From: Bostrychus sinensis
Taxonomy: Eukaryota; Chordata; Actinopteri; Gobiiformes; Eleotridae
Length of the DNA stretch: 64,000 bases
Reading direction: 5' to 3'
Assembly (NCBI GenBank): GCA_020698575.1
Contig: CM036256.1
Coordinates: 5,222,908-5,286,907 of the forward strand
The translations under genes were made by a program, and so were the position numbers. Positions 22,086 through 33,199 of the stretch are shown piece after piece (within the stretch, counting starts at the first letter, position 1; every line of letters begins with the position of its first letter). The notes below the pieces were generated by a model, which worked only from the letters and a program-made list of their open reading frames with translations, was not told the origin of the DNA and ran no database searches.

Positions 22086-22724
22086 GTTGTGGCGACTCCG
22101 TAAAGGAAAAACTTGTATTTACACAACGCTACAGCTATTGTTGAGTTTATGTGTAAAAAAAAAAAGAAAATAGATTTGAATGTTGTTGTGTGAGTGGCCT
22201 GTGGAAGAAGCTGACCCGCCTCCCCCCGCTTATTCTGCCCCCTGTCTCTGAACGTCCACATACTGTTTACTCTCCCAAAACTGGCTTCATTATGTGGGCC
22301 CTGCATGACGGGCGGACATCTTGGATTTACCCCCAGAAGAAGTGCCGCAGTGAAAAAAACAAACTACTCCGAAAAAACAAACTCTTCTGCTGCGTTAGAA
22401 GGAAAAAGAAAACGACCAGAGCTGCCTTCATGTCCACATCTCTGTCTGTGCTTTGCCTCTTGCCTGTGAGACGTGTGCTTGTTAGTCCGGGTGAAGCTGG
22501 GTGGATTGATGCAAACTAACAACAGACACTCTCAACTCAGCAGGAAATACCAAAGACTGAGCACTTTCTGGAGAGCACTGTGCTTTAATAAACTGGGAAG
22601 GAAGGCATGCATGTGTTATTAGACCATTTATTACATTCACCAGGGTAAAAAATGGAAATGTGGGCTCTTAATCACAATGATGCAAAGTTTTATTAAAGTC
22701 GTTAGGTACAAATAGTATTTTGTA
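22086..22724. other. Intron with no recognised feature
   Basis: No exon or clear repeat was recognised. The 109-codon frame at 22190-22519 shows no domain and no splice sites. Confidence 0.4.
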
Positions 22725-23205
22725 GGGATGTAACGATATGGCTAATTTAGACAGTGCAATACAATTCATCACCTTCTTAACAATGCAGCGTTTTGCCAAA
22801 AATCATAAAATTTTACTCTCACATTTTGCACCACAGCTGGGGTTGATTATGTCCAGCAAACAGAGAGTGAAAAAGTTGAATATAACATTTTATTTAATTA
22901 AAAACACAAAATTTATCTCCAAAAAGCCATATCTGGTTTTATTTTAACATACAAATTTCTAATTTCGATATTTCCGATATTATCGATTGATACTTCATAT
23001 GTATCGATATTCACTTCCTACAAAACGATACAATTCGATACAAGGTCATGTGTATCGATGTAGTTGTAATCCAAAAAGACGTATCTGGTTTTATTTTATT
23101 GATATTTCTGATATTATTGATTTTTTTCCCATGTATATCAATATATACCACCTAGAAAACGATACGGTTTGATACAAGTTAAAGTATCTCGATATAGTTG
23201 TAACC
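22725..23205 (+). mobile_element. hAT-like MITE, TAGGGATGTAACGATA copy
   Basis: The left terminus TAGGGATGTAACGATATGG matches the element at 20396. The interior shares AACATTTTATTTAATTAAAA and CGATATTTCCGATATTATCG with it. The right end is partly duplicated and decays. Confidence 0.7.
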
Positions 23206-23564
23206 AAAAAAAAAAGTTATAGTAACTCTCTTTACACCCCAAGTATTTTACATTGATTGGAAATTTATTTTAATATTTAGGCGTTAAATAAATTCAACCT
23301 CTCTGCAACCCACTTTGAGGTCCCAACCCACTATTTGGGAAACATTGACCGAGATACATATAACCACAAGTGGGGAGAGTCACCAAAAATGGTACTCAAG
23401 TAATACTTCATAATAATATTATTGAAGTAGAAGTAAAAAGTAGTAGTCCAAATAATTACTTAAGTAAAAGTAAAAAAGTATTTGGTGATTTGTGTTTTAG
23501 TTTTGATGTAATCAGACAAAACGTAAGCGACAAAAAGTGCAGCAGAAAAAACACATTTCCAAAT

Positions 23565-24060
23565 CTTTTCGGCCTTTTTAGACTTTATTGACAGGAGAGC
23601 GTAGAGGAGGAAATTGGGGAGAGAGGGGAGAGACATTCAGCAAACTGTCAGCGTCCGGATACAAACCCACAGCGCCGAGGCAGGATGTATTTGCCCTGTA
23701 TATGTGCTGCAGCTCTACCGCTGAGCCATAAGGTGGCGCCACAACATAAAGCTTTTAAACCCAACACAGGGGTAACGTATAATTCAATTCAATACAGTTT
23801 TATTTCTATACCCCAGTATCACAGCAGTCACCTCAGAGGGCTTCACAAACAGTTCATCAAACATAAACACACAATCTGACAAAAACAATAATTACACTAA
23901 ACTAAACAGACCCAGAACATCCCTGTGTAGAGCCTCGGCAAGGAAAAACTCCTAAAAAACCCAGCTGTGGGGAAAAAAAGAAGAAACCTTTTGGAGACGA
24001 CACTGAAGGAGAGCGCCTCTCCCAGGACGGACTGGCAACATGTGTCTAGGACTGTTCAAT
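23565..24060. mobile_element. Cluster of fish SINE/LINE-tail repeats
   Basis: 23565-23750 carries CTTTATTGACAGGAGAGCG and, in reverse, a tRNA-like head (CTACCGCTGAGCCATAAGG). 23784-24050 carries the TTCAATTCAATACAGTTTTA...AAGGAAAAACTCCTAAAAAA repeat, common in fish genomes. Both are non-coding. Confidence 0.6.
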
Positions 24061-25169
24061 AAAGTTAATTAGCTTTATCGATGTATAGATGTGGGTGGAG
24101 TTGCCAAAAACTGTACTCAAGAGTACTTTAAACTAATATTACTCTGCCTGCTTCGGCGTCAGGGGTTCAAGTCCAGTCTCCAACACTTTGCCAAATGTCC
24201 CTCCTCGCCCTCTCCCCATGATGTCCTGTCACTGCTCCACTGAATACTGTCTAATAAAAAGTCTGGAAAGGCACAAAAAAAAAAAAAACTAATAATAATA
24301 ATATTATTATTATTATTCAACTAAAGGTAAAAATATGGTGGCCAGATTTTTAGACCCAAAAATGGGGACACATATTTTATTTTACTAATCACAGTGCATT
24401 TGAACTTAACAAGTGACCAAAAAGCTAATGAAAACCATAACATTTTCTGTCACATAATTAGATTACATGACGCTAGGCAAGGGCTTAAGTTTTGAATGTG
24501 ATGGTAATTTAGTACTAAAAAATAATGACGTGAATAATTTTAGTGACAAAAGTCACAAGTTTAAGTTCCCTCTGCTTTTCTGTTGGTTAAAATGGCAACA
24601 ACTATGAACGTTTTTACAGATGTGTGTTGGGACATGGGACAAGGAGCCTAAAACTGGGACTGTCCCAGTTAAACACAGACCTCTGGTTACCCTAAGTAAA
24701 AAGTGTGTTGTGATAATACTATAATACTACTCTTAGAAGTACAATTAATTCAGAAAGTTGCCCCCTCTGGTCATAACCTCCTGTATTGCTTTGTATGTTT
24801 TACAAAGCCTGTGTTTTTTTCTTTGGTGAATGTGAACAGAACACAACATTTCAACATTTAATAAGGGATCTGTAGCTAAAACACCTGAAGGTATCTCCAG
24901 TGTTCTCTCCTTGTTCTCTGAAAACGGTGTGCATCATTTGGGCTCGGGGTGCACCTGTGAGCTGACCGCTTGTCCCACTCGCGGCTGTGCACGGCATGGT
25001 TCGTAGGCTTTAGTTTCAGCCGTTAGCGCGCTGGCCATTTTTCTGTGCAGCGTGTATCTCTCAGCTGTTGTTTGGACTCATGTTATCCCTCATTGCATGC
25101 GCTTCATAACCAACTCTTTTGCGTTTTTTTTCCCCCCTTCCTCCCCGGTTCCCTGTCTTCGCTCCTCAG
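24061..25169. other. Intron with minor repeat pieces
   Basis: 24130-24275 contains a tRNA-like GGGGTTCAAGTCC and then an (AATAAT) run at 24290-24320. The rest is unassigned. From 25050 the sequence becomes pyrimidine-rich and leads to the acceptor at 25169. Confidence 0.4.
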
Positions 25170-25280
25170 ATGTTTCAGCCCATCGTTCTGTTCATCCTGG
25201 TCCTCGTGCTCTTCTCGTCTCTCTCATACGCAGTCATTTTTAAGTTGGTCTTTTTGTTTGCGCTTTTCTTTCTTCTGTAG
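25170..25280 (+). CDS. mtcl1: Alternative terminal mtcl1 exon encoding a membrane tail (36 codons plus stop)
   Basis: After a pyrimidine-rich tract and acceptor CTCCTCAG, a phase-0 frame encodes 36 residues that begin MFQPIVLFILVLVLFSS and continue hydrophobic to LFALFFLL and a TAG stop. A single Lys splits two hydrophobic runs. From memory this closely resembles the C-terminal hydrophobic tail of human SOGA3/MTCL3, including the MFQPI start and the SLSY and IFKLVFLF words. It fits in frame after the exon ending at 18319, giving a protein that ends 489 residues after the start of that exon, with no central or C-terminal domains. The likely role is to anchor a short coiled-coil isoform in a membrane. 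The first codon is ATG, but I take it as internal. Transcript support is not visible here. Confidence 0.82.
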   Translation: MFQPIVLFILVLVLFSSLSYAVIFKLVFLFALFFLL

Positions 25281-25340
25281 TCCCCTTTGTTTTGTCCACA
25301 TTGGGTAATTTTGTTATTTAAGTTTTAACCTTTTGCTTAT

Positions 25341-25690
25341 TAGGGCTGCACTATATTTCTCACTGTACCACATATTGCATAACAGGGCTGGGAAAAAAAA
25401 AAACGTTTTGTGAAATATTGCAAACATTTTGTAACGTGACACTAATATCGATACTTGCAATACTTCTGTGACATCATGCATAATAATGGTGCTGCACTTT
25501 TTCACAGTCGAATATGAGCCATAAGTGGTCCAGTGTTCTTCCAGCACTGCACTTCTCAGATTTTTGGAAACATGTCTTTTATTTTCTTACGTCTATAAGT
25601 CTGGTTTATATTTAAGAAGAAAATATTGCTGTAGTTGATAATATCAGATCACATGATATATCGCAATATAACAAAATCACAATAATAGTA
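25341..25690 (+). mobile_element. hAT-like MITE fragment (TAGGGCTGCACTATA)
   Basis: It begins with TAGGGCTGCACTATATTTC and contains TCGATACTTGCAATACTTC and a run of AATAAT triplets at the right. The right terminus was not found. It starts just after the membrane-tail exon. Confidence 0.55.
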
Positions 25691-25737
25691 ATAATAATAA
25701 TAAAAATAATAATAATAAGAGCGTTTTTCTAGGCTCT

Positions 25738-25845
25738 CAAAAGTCAGATGGGTGAAGTGTTTTGCCCAAGAACACAACGGTATGCAATGCTGGTAGTAGC
25801 GGGGATCAAACTGCAAACCTTAGTGGGTAATCTCTTTACCGATAC
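25738..25845 (-). mobile_element. tRNA-SINE, reversed
   Basis: Read on the minus strand, AAGGTTTGCAGTTTGATCCC is the B-box region and AGAGATTACCCACTAAGG precedes it. The + strand GTGAAGTGTTTTGCCCAAGA is the conserved body. Confidence 0.55.
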
Positions 25846-26022
25846 AAATATGAATCGTATCGGCACCAAAGTATCGTGATAGTATTGTATCGTGACAAAA
25901 GCGTCCCAGAACAAGGGTCTTCCATTTAATATCAACTTTGTTACATCCAAAAGTCCAAGTTTAGATCTGATTAGTCCTGGTTTAGTCCGGACTATTCCTA
26001 AAAGTCCAGTAGTTCTCTCTAA

Positions 26023-26203
26023 CAGTGGTTTTCATCTGGACTCACTGTGGGACCTCTTTATTGTGCCCCACTGTTTACAGAAACACCACTACAACCTTCG
26101 GGGCACATGCATTTTAGAGTCTATTGTTCAGCTTCAAAAATGTTAATATTGAAACTCCCTGCGGCCCACTTCTGAGTCTGGACCCACCAGTTGAGAACCA
26201 CTA
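26023..26203 (+). mobile_element. Short hAT-like MITE
   Basis: The left CAGTGGTTTTCATCTGGACT and right GACCCACCAGTTGAGAACCA are an inverted pair. The body is only 180 bp. No clean target duplication was found. Confidence 0.6.
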
Positions 26204-26440
26204 TCCTAAATCAGTTGAACCTTAATATGGTGCAGCCCTATTGCTTTCGTTTACACCCGTTTTGTGTTATCATTCGTTCCCGTCCGACCACTCTGCTCCC
26301 TCACCTGTTTCTTGTCTTCTGTCTATTCTGTCCACCTCATTCATGTCCACTCCTCCCCGTACCCCGCCCCGTCTCCCACCAACCCCTCCCTCCCCCCGTC
26401 CCGTCCTCTCCCCGCGCCGCTTCACTCACCGTCCGCTCAG

Positions 26441-26521
26441 AGGGAGGAGCTGGAGTGGCGTCTAGGACAGGAGCGAGGCGTCCCGGGACTCACTAGGTAC
26501 TACAGGCCTTTGAGAGCAGAG
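26441..26521 (+). CDS. mtcl1: mtcl1 exon (27 codons)
   Basis: Acceptor CGTCCGCTCAG, donor GAG|GTCAGT, phase 0/0. It encodes REELEWRLGQERG followed by a basic GLTRYYRPLRAE. In human MTCL1 the corresponding stretch has an EQLEWQLG motif directly after the SRDSPIGN region, so the place and sequence fit. The exon is short and framed by repeat-rich intron, and skipping it would keep the frame. It is the direct competitor of the membrane-tail exon, which lies 1.2 kb upstream. Confidence 0.88.
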
Positions 26522-26639
26522 GTCAGTGTCTCTATCACTCACTAAGGATGTTGTCATGTTTTTAATGCTGTGTTTTCTGTTGTGTAGAAAAGTGTTAGTG
26601 CTGCTTTAAACATGAAAGACCCATTTTTAAGGAACTAAA

Positions 26640-27840
26640 TTAAGCCTAAACCAGGACTAACACAGGATTAAACTAACAAACCTGGTTTAGCCACTAAACT
26701 GTAGCTACCAGGTCTAAACAAGGACTAAATGAGGAATAAACCAGGATTAAACGAGGGCTAAACCAGGTCTAAACCAGGACTAAACCAGATTTCAACCAGG
26801 ACTAAATCAGAACTATCGAAGGAATAAACCAGGTCAAAAAGATTTATAAACCAGAGTAAACCAGATCTAAATCCAGTGCTAAACCAGTATTAAAGCAGGA
26901 CTAAGCCAGGTTTAAACCAGGGCTAAACCAGGACTAAACCAGATTTGAACCAGGACTAAACCAGAACTATCGAAGGAATAAACCAGGTCAAAAAGATTTA
27001 GAAACCAGTCTTAAAGCAGGTCTAAGCCAGGTTTAAACCAGGTCTAAACCAGGACTAAACCAGATTGAAACAACCACTAAACCAGTGTTAAACCAGGTCA
27101 AAAAAAGGGCTAAACCAGGACTAAACCCAATCCAAACCCAGTATAAACCAGGACTAAACCAGATTGAAACCAGGTCTAAACCAGGAATAAACATGATCTA
27201 AACTAGGACTGAATCAACCAGAACCAGGTCTAAACCATGCCCAAACCAGATCTAAACCAGGACTATAGATGGAATAAAACAGGTCAAAAAAGGAGCTAAA
27301 CCAGGACTAAACCAGATTGAAACCAGGTCTAAACGAGGAATAAACATGATCTAAACTAGGACTAAATCAACCAGAACCAGGTTTAAACCAGGACTAAACC
27401 AGGACTAAACTAGGACTAAACCAGGACTAAATAAGGAATAAACCAGGATTTAAAAAGGTCTAAACCAGGACTATAAGGCATAAACCAGGTCAAAAAGATT
27501 TAATAAACCAGACTAAACCAGATCTAAATCCAGTGTAAACCAGTACTAAACCAAGACTAAACCAGGCCCAAACCAGGTCTAAACCAAGTCTAAACCAAAA
27601 CTAAACCAGGACTAAAGCAGGGCTTGTGCAGGACTAAACCAGTACTCAACCAGGTATAAATCAATGCTAAATCTAGACTAAACCATGCCTAAACTAGAAC
27701 TAAACCAGGACTTTATTGTTGGACCAAGCCCAAAAAAGACTCATGAGTACCACTACAAGAGGCCTGCCATAAGTTAGTAAGACTAAACCAGGACTAAACC
27801 AGGACTAAACCAGGACTAAACCTTACTACAGCTGATCCAA
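26640..27840 (-). repeat. 11-bp minisatellite, array 5 (strongly degenerate)
   Basis: Units of the CTAAACCAGGA type persist over 1.2 kb but with many insertions and point changes (ATCGAAGGAATAAACCAGGTC, AAAAAGATTTA). Longer blocks recur, for example around 26810-26850 and 26965-27000. It is the oldest-looking array and lies 120 bp after an mtcl1 exon. Confidence 0.88.
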
Positions 27841-28490
27841 AACAGGAATAAAAATGGCCGTATTAATCTAAATCAGGACTTATTTCTACTTTCCACTGTT
27901 TGCTGGCGACACTATAACAGACTCCTGCAGTACTTTTAGCTCAGCGCTATCATAACGCCGCTGCTGCCCTGATAATTACTGTGTAGTGACTCATGTTTTC
28001 ATTCAGCGATCTCCGTGTACGCTGCCCGAACAACGCACAACCGACTGAATCCCACAAAGAGTGCATTGTGTGTTAAGTCCTTCAGTGACTCTGCAGTTTA
28101 ATCTCAGCCTCTGATTCATAATCGCTGTCTCACGCTCGTGTTCGTGGAGAAATCCCTCACAGCTGTTATGTAATGCAGAGAGTACAGTGAGGGCACGTCA
28201 CAGGGATGGCCTCAGAGCGTTCTGCTGCAGTCCTGTAGTCTGTCAGGTGAATGAATGAATGTGAAAGCAGCGTGGATATGTCAGGATTAGCAGTGCACTG
28301 TGCTCTGGCTTTGACATTGGGCTCATGCATAAAGGTGAGCCAAGGCTTTAGCACAGGGGAAAGCAAACTATGTCCCATATTGCCACAGGTAGTACTTTTT
28401 ACTGCAAAAGCTTCATCTGTGTAAGATAAACTTGACAATAAGGAATAAAAAATGGAAATTGTTGGTTGGTGGCGCCAAAAAAAGCCATAC
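27841..28490. other. Intron with a possible conserved noncoding block
   Basis: 27890-28140 is balanced, free of repeats and GC-moderate, unlike its surroundings. No splice-framed open frame was recognised. Confidence 0.3.
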
Positions 28491-28497
28491 TATGTGC

Positions 28498-29005
28498 TAG
28501 AGGTGGGACAAAATATTGATTTTGTGATATATTGCGATAATGATACTTTAATATTGATATTGATACTTTTTTGTGAGGTCATGCATACTAATGGTGCTAC
28601 CATGCTGCACTGATTTCACAGTCAAATGTCAGGACTGTGTCTAATGAAAGTAGAAGAGCTAACCAAGGTTGCTAGCTACTGAGCTAATTTAATAACTTGA
28701 CCTGATTAATGGCGTTTTGTGTTTTCCTGAAGTATTGATACTTTCGACACTGACCCATTCAATTCTTGCATAGATGCTAATATGAAAGTGTTCTACTGCT
28801 CCAGTGGCATAAAGAAGCCATAAAAAATAATAATGTTTGTATACAGCCCTTTAGAGTAAACAAAAACTCAGTTATTAAACAGACAAAAAAACAACAACAA
28901 AGTGATATATTGTGGGTTATCTTGTGCAATATTGCCAGATCATGATATTATCGATATCGTGAGCCATGTATCGTATCGTGAGGAACCCTGTGATTCCCAG
29001 CCCTA
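28498..29005 (+). mobile_element. hAT-like MITE with perfect 8-bp duplication
   Basis: The element begins TAGAGGTGGGACAAAATATT and ends ATTCCCAGCCCTA. CTATGTGC flanks it exactly, at 28490-28497 and 29006-29013. The body contains GATAATGATACTTTAATATTGA-like text (read in two pieces) and no transposase. Confidence 0.85.
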
Positions 29006-29365
29006 CTATGTGCTGTCCCAAGCTCGGATAAATGTGGGGTTAAGCAAGGAAGGAGACCATGAGTAAAACCTATCCCAAAGTATCCATGATGAGAATGAAT
29101 CACAAAATACAGCTCCTCTACTGAGTGGCTTCCTTCGCATATATTTTTCCATGTGGCCTGTAAGGAATAAAGTTTGGACCCTGCTGTAGTACGAACGTGA
29201 CAGCTCCACTCAGTGTCAGAGGAGAAATCTCATTAGAAACAGCTGTTTGTTTAGCTCAAAACCATTCACTTTTTATGGATTCCCTCCCTTCAACCATCTG
29301 AGATCAGTCCAGCCATAACTTTATATAAAATGGGACAGGTTTTATCCAATACATTTCTTTTATTG

Positions 29366-29905
29366 TACCGTATTTTCCGCACTATAGGGCGCTCCGGATT
29401 ATAAGGCGCACTGTCATTGAATGGTCTATTTTTGAACTTTTTTCACATATAAAGCGCTCCGCACTAAAAGGTGAAACAAAACAGTCAGATAAGTCAGCCA
29501 GTCAAACTTTATTTAACGCGTTCACCATAACTCCCCAACTTGTTCAGTTGTAACGCGTGAATAAAAAACACAATCTGAGACGGCTAAATCAAACAATAGT
29601 GTATTCACAATAACTCATAACTGTTCAGTTAACGTTAGAACAAAATACAACACAATACACTCACTTTTTCAGTTCATTTCTCGTCCACAAATCCCTCAAA
29701 TTCTTCACCTTCAGTGTCGGAGTTAAACAGTTGGGCGATTACAGCAATATTATGGTGAAGCACAGTATGTATTACTCCGCGATGCTCCTGATTACGGTAG
29801 CTGTAAATAAATTCATATATAAAGTGCTCTGGATTATAAGGCGCACTGTTTTTTTGAGAAGATTGAAGGCTTTTAAGTGCGCCCTCTAGTGCGGAAAATA
29901 CGGTA
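29366..29905 (-). mobile_element. pogo-like MITE, second copy
   Basis: The ends TACCGTATTTTCCGCACTAT and AGTGCGGAAAATACGGTA are inverted repeats with TA edges, as at 13719-14444. On the minus strand 29680-29735 retains an acidic NSDTEGEEFEGF peptide. This keeps the same C-terminal coding relic as the first copy, in a shorter element. Confidence 0.8.
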
Positions 29906-30314
29906 TGTTTTTTTTCTATTTTGTCGACCTAGAGGCAGTTTATTCTGTGTATGTTGGTACCACCCCCTGACTTCTGATTGGTCGCCTGACTATCCAAAAT
30001 GCATCCCAAGGGAAATGTAACTTGAATTTACAAGAACCACACAAATTCTTTGAAAGAAATTGACTTTTTATCAGTAATAAAAACCACTAGATGTAAGCCT
30101 CCTGTTAATTGGCTGCTGGACTGATTAGTGTAAGTTAGCTTATTATACTGGACTGGAGAATCAAGCGAGTTACCTCAACTTTAGGTTTAGAAGTGGACAA
30201 ATCGAACTATCTGAGGGCCAAGAACCCTTAGACCAATTTTTACTGCGATCTGACACAGTCAAACCATAAACATACATTTTATTTTTCATTCAGCATCTTT
30301 GAAAATGTGAAAAA

Positions 30315-30735
30315 TAGGGCTGCACAATACATCGCGAAATTGTCGTTATCGCAATATCAGCAAATGCAATGTCCTTATCGCAAGAATCTAAATATATTGC
30401 AAAAACGCTGTGGTCTTCCATCTGACAGAGATTTACACTGAAGAATCATTTCCCAACCAGAGCCTTAAATGAAAATGTGTTGTGACTAAATAAAAATATC
30501 CAGCTTTAATGGTAACTTCCTTTATTTTTATGTTGCCTTGTTTTAGTCCAGGTTTAAAGTTAAAGTTTTGATTTTGACATTGTTTTGACTTACATTTTTG
30601 TTTTAAGTGAATTTAACTTACTGTGTCAGAAAAGAAGGCCAGATTTTAAAATATCGCAATAATATTATCGCAATCTTTAACATGGTTATTGAATATCACA
30701 TGTTTTTTCCATATCGTAGTGAAAATATAGCACTG
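30315..30735 (+). mobile_element. hAT-like MITE, TAGGGCTGCACAATA family
   Basis: It starts TAGGGCTGCACAATACATCG and ends AATATAGCACTG. The interior shares TTGTTTTAGTCCAGGTTTAA and AACACATTTT-type text with the copies at 33255-33698 (reverse), 39917-40684 and 42600-43041 (reverse). It ends 225 bp before an mtcl1 exon. Confidence 0.75.
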
Positions 30736-30959
30736 ACTGTCATCACCGTGCCCTGCAAATATCCTGCACAATAGCTTATGCATTTTAACACAGGTTTGCC
30801 TTTAGATAGGAACCAAAGAGCAGTGAGTCTTCGATTAAAAGCAGCATTTGACTTTACTGCGCGTGTTTTATTGAGCCACTAATGTTTAATTACTGGAGAA
30901 TTAAGTAAGGAGTTCCCTGCTGGTGCTGAGAGCAAAGTGTGCTGTGCTTTTGGGTTCAG

Positions 30960-31055
30960 ATCCGGGACACTTCGGCCTCAGACCTACACTTCAGATTGGA
31001 CCAAGAACGAAGACTCAAAGCCACTACAGAGGAAACGTCTCTCTCCCTTACACAG
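30960..31055 (+). CDS. mtcl1: mtcl1 exon (32 codons)
   Basis: Acceptor TTTTGGGTTCAG and donor CAG|GTACAG frame exactly 96 nt in phase 0/0 with no stop. The peptide begins IRDTSASDLHFRLDQERRLK and continues ATTEETSLSLTQ. The human protein has a similar-sized charged stretch here (RELHRR, TCFSLE), but the match is loose. Length, phase and position between two certain exons make it likely. It is the least conserved of the central exons. Confidence 0.75.
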
Positions 31056-31499
31056 GTACAGCCAGTCTGTCAGATACTAATCATGTACAAATGATATATT
31101 CATTCATTCATCTATTTTTCACTTATTCCTGTTAAAGAGCCCATCCCAGCAACTATGGGCCTTGGGCGGGATACACCCTGGACAGTGGCCAGTTAGTCCC
31201 AGGCTTTTTTTTCTGATTCGTATTTTACTCATTTTGAATTTTTATCCAAGGACACACACAAAGTAACACAATTTAACACAGACAACAAATAAGATTAACC
31301 AACTAAGACATACACAAAACAGGGGGTTTTGAAGGCTGTCTTAAAAAACAAACACAAGAAAAGAAAAAAAAAAAGTGACCAGGAAAAATCCAAGAGCAAT
31401 CAGTCAAAAGGCAGGATTACATCTTCTAAGCCAGTATTGGTTTTCATTATAATATTAGCTATATTCATTTTTATTATGAATTCGTATTATTACTATTAT

Positions 31500-32300
31500 C
31501 ATCATCACCACCATTATTATTGTTTATATTAATGATGATAACAATAATCCATCATTATTATTAGTATAGTCCTGCGTTTTCTTATTAAAGAGCCATTTCT
31601 GTGTTGCAAGAACCTGTCTCGTTTCATGTTAGATTTATCTCCCCTTCCCATTTGCAGGAAGGAGATTCGTTCATAAGCTGCAACAGTGGAAAGTAGATTG
31701 TACCATTCTGCATTAGATGGTGCAAACTGTGTTTTCCACTGCTGAACTAAAAGTTTCCTTCCAACCATTAATCATTCTGTACAAATTCTCTGTAATTGTT
31801 AGGAATTAAAGCTTTGATAAGAGATGGGTCGCCCAAAATATATAACTGGCGACAAAATGGAACATTGTACTTGATAATAGATTGAACAGATGCACTGATT
31901 GCCAGAATTTTTGTACTTTAGAACAATACCATAACATATGCATCAATGTGCCCTTTTCAGTACATTTCCAGCATAAGGAGTCATTCTTTAATTTGAGACG
32001 ATACATTTTGCATGGTGTCCAATACATTATACTGACAATGTTAAACTGAATTAGTCTAGTACTAATATTCCTTGACATGTATTTAGAAGCATGCAAAATA
32101 TCACTCCAGTGTTTATCTGTAAAGGAGCACTCACAATCTTTTTCCCAAACATTTTTAGAGCACTATTAGAGCTGATTTTACCTAAAAGTAATGAACTTCA
32201 TGTCCCTTACCCAGGCGAGATAGCATTAATGCAGGTATTTTATCTGTTTGTGGGGGGAAATGACTTTTAAAGACTGATTTCAATAGGTTATGAATTGTAC
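31500..32300 (-). pseudogene. L1-like LINE ORF2 3' fragment, degenerate
   Basis: On the minus strand, a frame over 31806-32150 reads RLIQFNIVSIMYWTPCKMYR, then CWKCTEKGTLMHMLWYCSKV. This is the zinc-knuckle-like region (CxxC...H...C) near the C-terminus of L1-type reverse transcriptases. A second frame at 31530-31768 continues the family with a shift between them. Stops and frameshifts show it is dead. Confidence 0.75.
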
Positions 32301-32382
32301 ATAATGCACAATAGCACCTTTAGTTTGCATTAGTTAGGCGCAGAGCTGACACAGAAATAGACAACCATCACTCTCACATCCA

Positions 32383-32897
32383 TTAAAGGGGCAAAATTAG
32401 GCTTTTTTGTATTTTTAAACCAATCTTGGTCTCCTCTAGAACAGCAGCACGTTTTACAACCTTTAAAAACATTATGTGACTAAAAGAGAGCATTTTTAAT
32501 GAGTACTGTACACATGCCATAAAGAACCAGGCGTAGAGACCAGCAGAGGGCAGCAGAGGGCAGCTTTGTTACCATCTTTTGAACATAAACATAGAAAAAC
32601 TGCTTTTTTCTTCCTTGAACTTTTTGATGATGATGCTGTTTTACTACAAAATGAAAAATGTCAGAATGGATGTAGAGGGCTTGCTGTTGATTGGTCGGTG
32701 CTTCCTGGAGTGGGTGGAGGTTCGCGGTGGAACCAAGCGTTCTGAGGCCTCAGAAACTCAGCACCGGCGAATACAGGATTACTCAAACAGGCGGGAATGA
32801 AACAGAGCACAAGTTCAGGTCTGTTTTTGATGAGGGAACAACATTAGAACATGGGAGACAGAGAGGAAAAGTCAATTTTGTAGAATATAGCCTTTAA
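32383..32897 (+). mobile_element. TTAA-type MITE, near full length
   Basis: It starts TTAAAGGGGCAAAATTAGGC and ends GAATATAGCCTTTAA, an imperfect inverted pair with TTAA edges. The interior carries ACCAGCAGAGGGCAGCAG and GATTGGTCGGTGCTTCCTGG. Copies lie at 37999-38540 and 60003-60334. Confidence 0.75.
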
Positions 32898-32935
32898 CTT
32901 GGGGCAGTTTGTGCATGTGCTGATTGTCCATTGTT

Positions 32936-33190
32936 GGGGTGCACAGTGGCAGAGTGGTTAGCTCCTCTCACGCCTCACAGAAAGGAAATTGTGAATTTGA
33001 GCCACCAACAATCTCTTCACACGGGTTCTCTGCAGCGTGTAAAGACTTTAATGTATAGGTGAAATGGTGGATTTAAATTTAGTAAATGAGAGAGAAAGAT
33101 TGTCTGTGTAAAGGGTGCACCCCACCTCAGGCCCATGGTGGTTGGAATATTCCCCAGCCACCTGCGCTCCCCGATGACCACACAGGAAAA
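32936..33190 (+). mobile_element. tRNA-SINE
   Basis: GGTGCACAGTGGCAGAGTGG, TTAGCTCC and TGAATTTGAGCC give an A/B-box-like head. The body CACACGGGTTCTCTGCAGCG follows the fish pattern. Confidence 0.65.
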
Positions 33191-33199
33191 GTATAGGAC

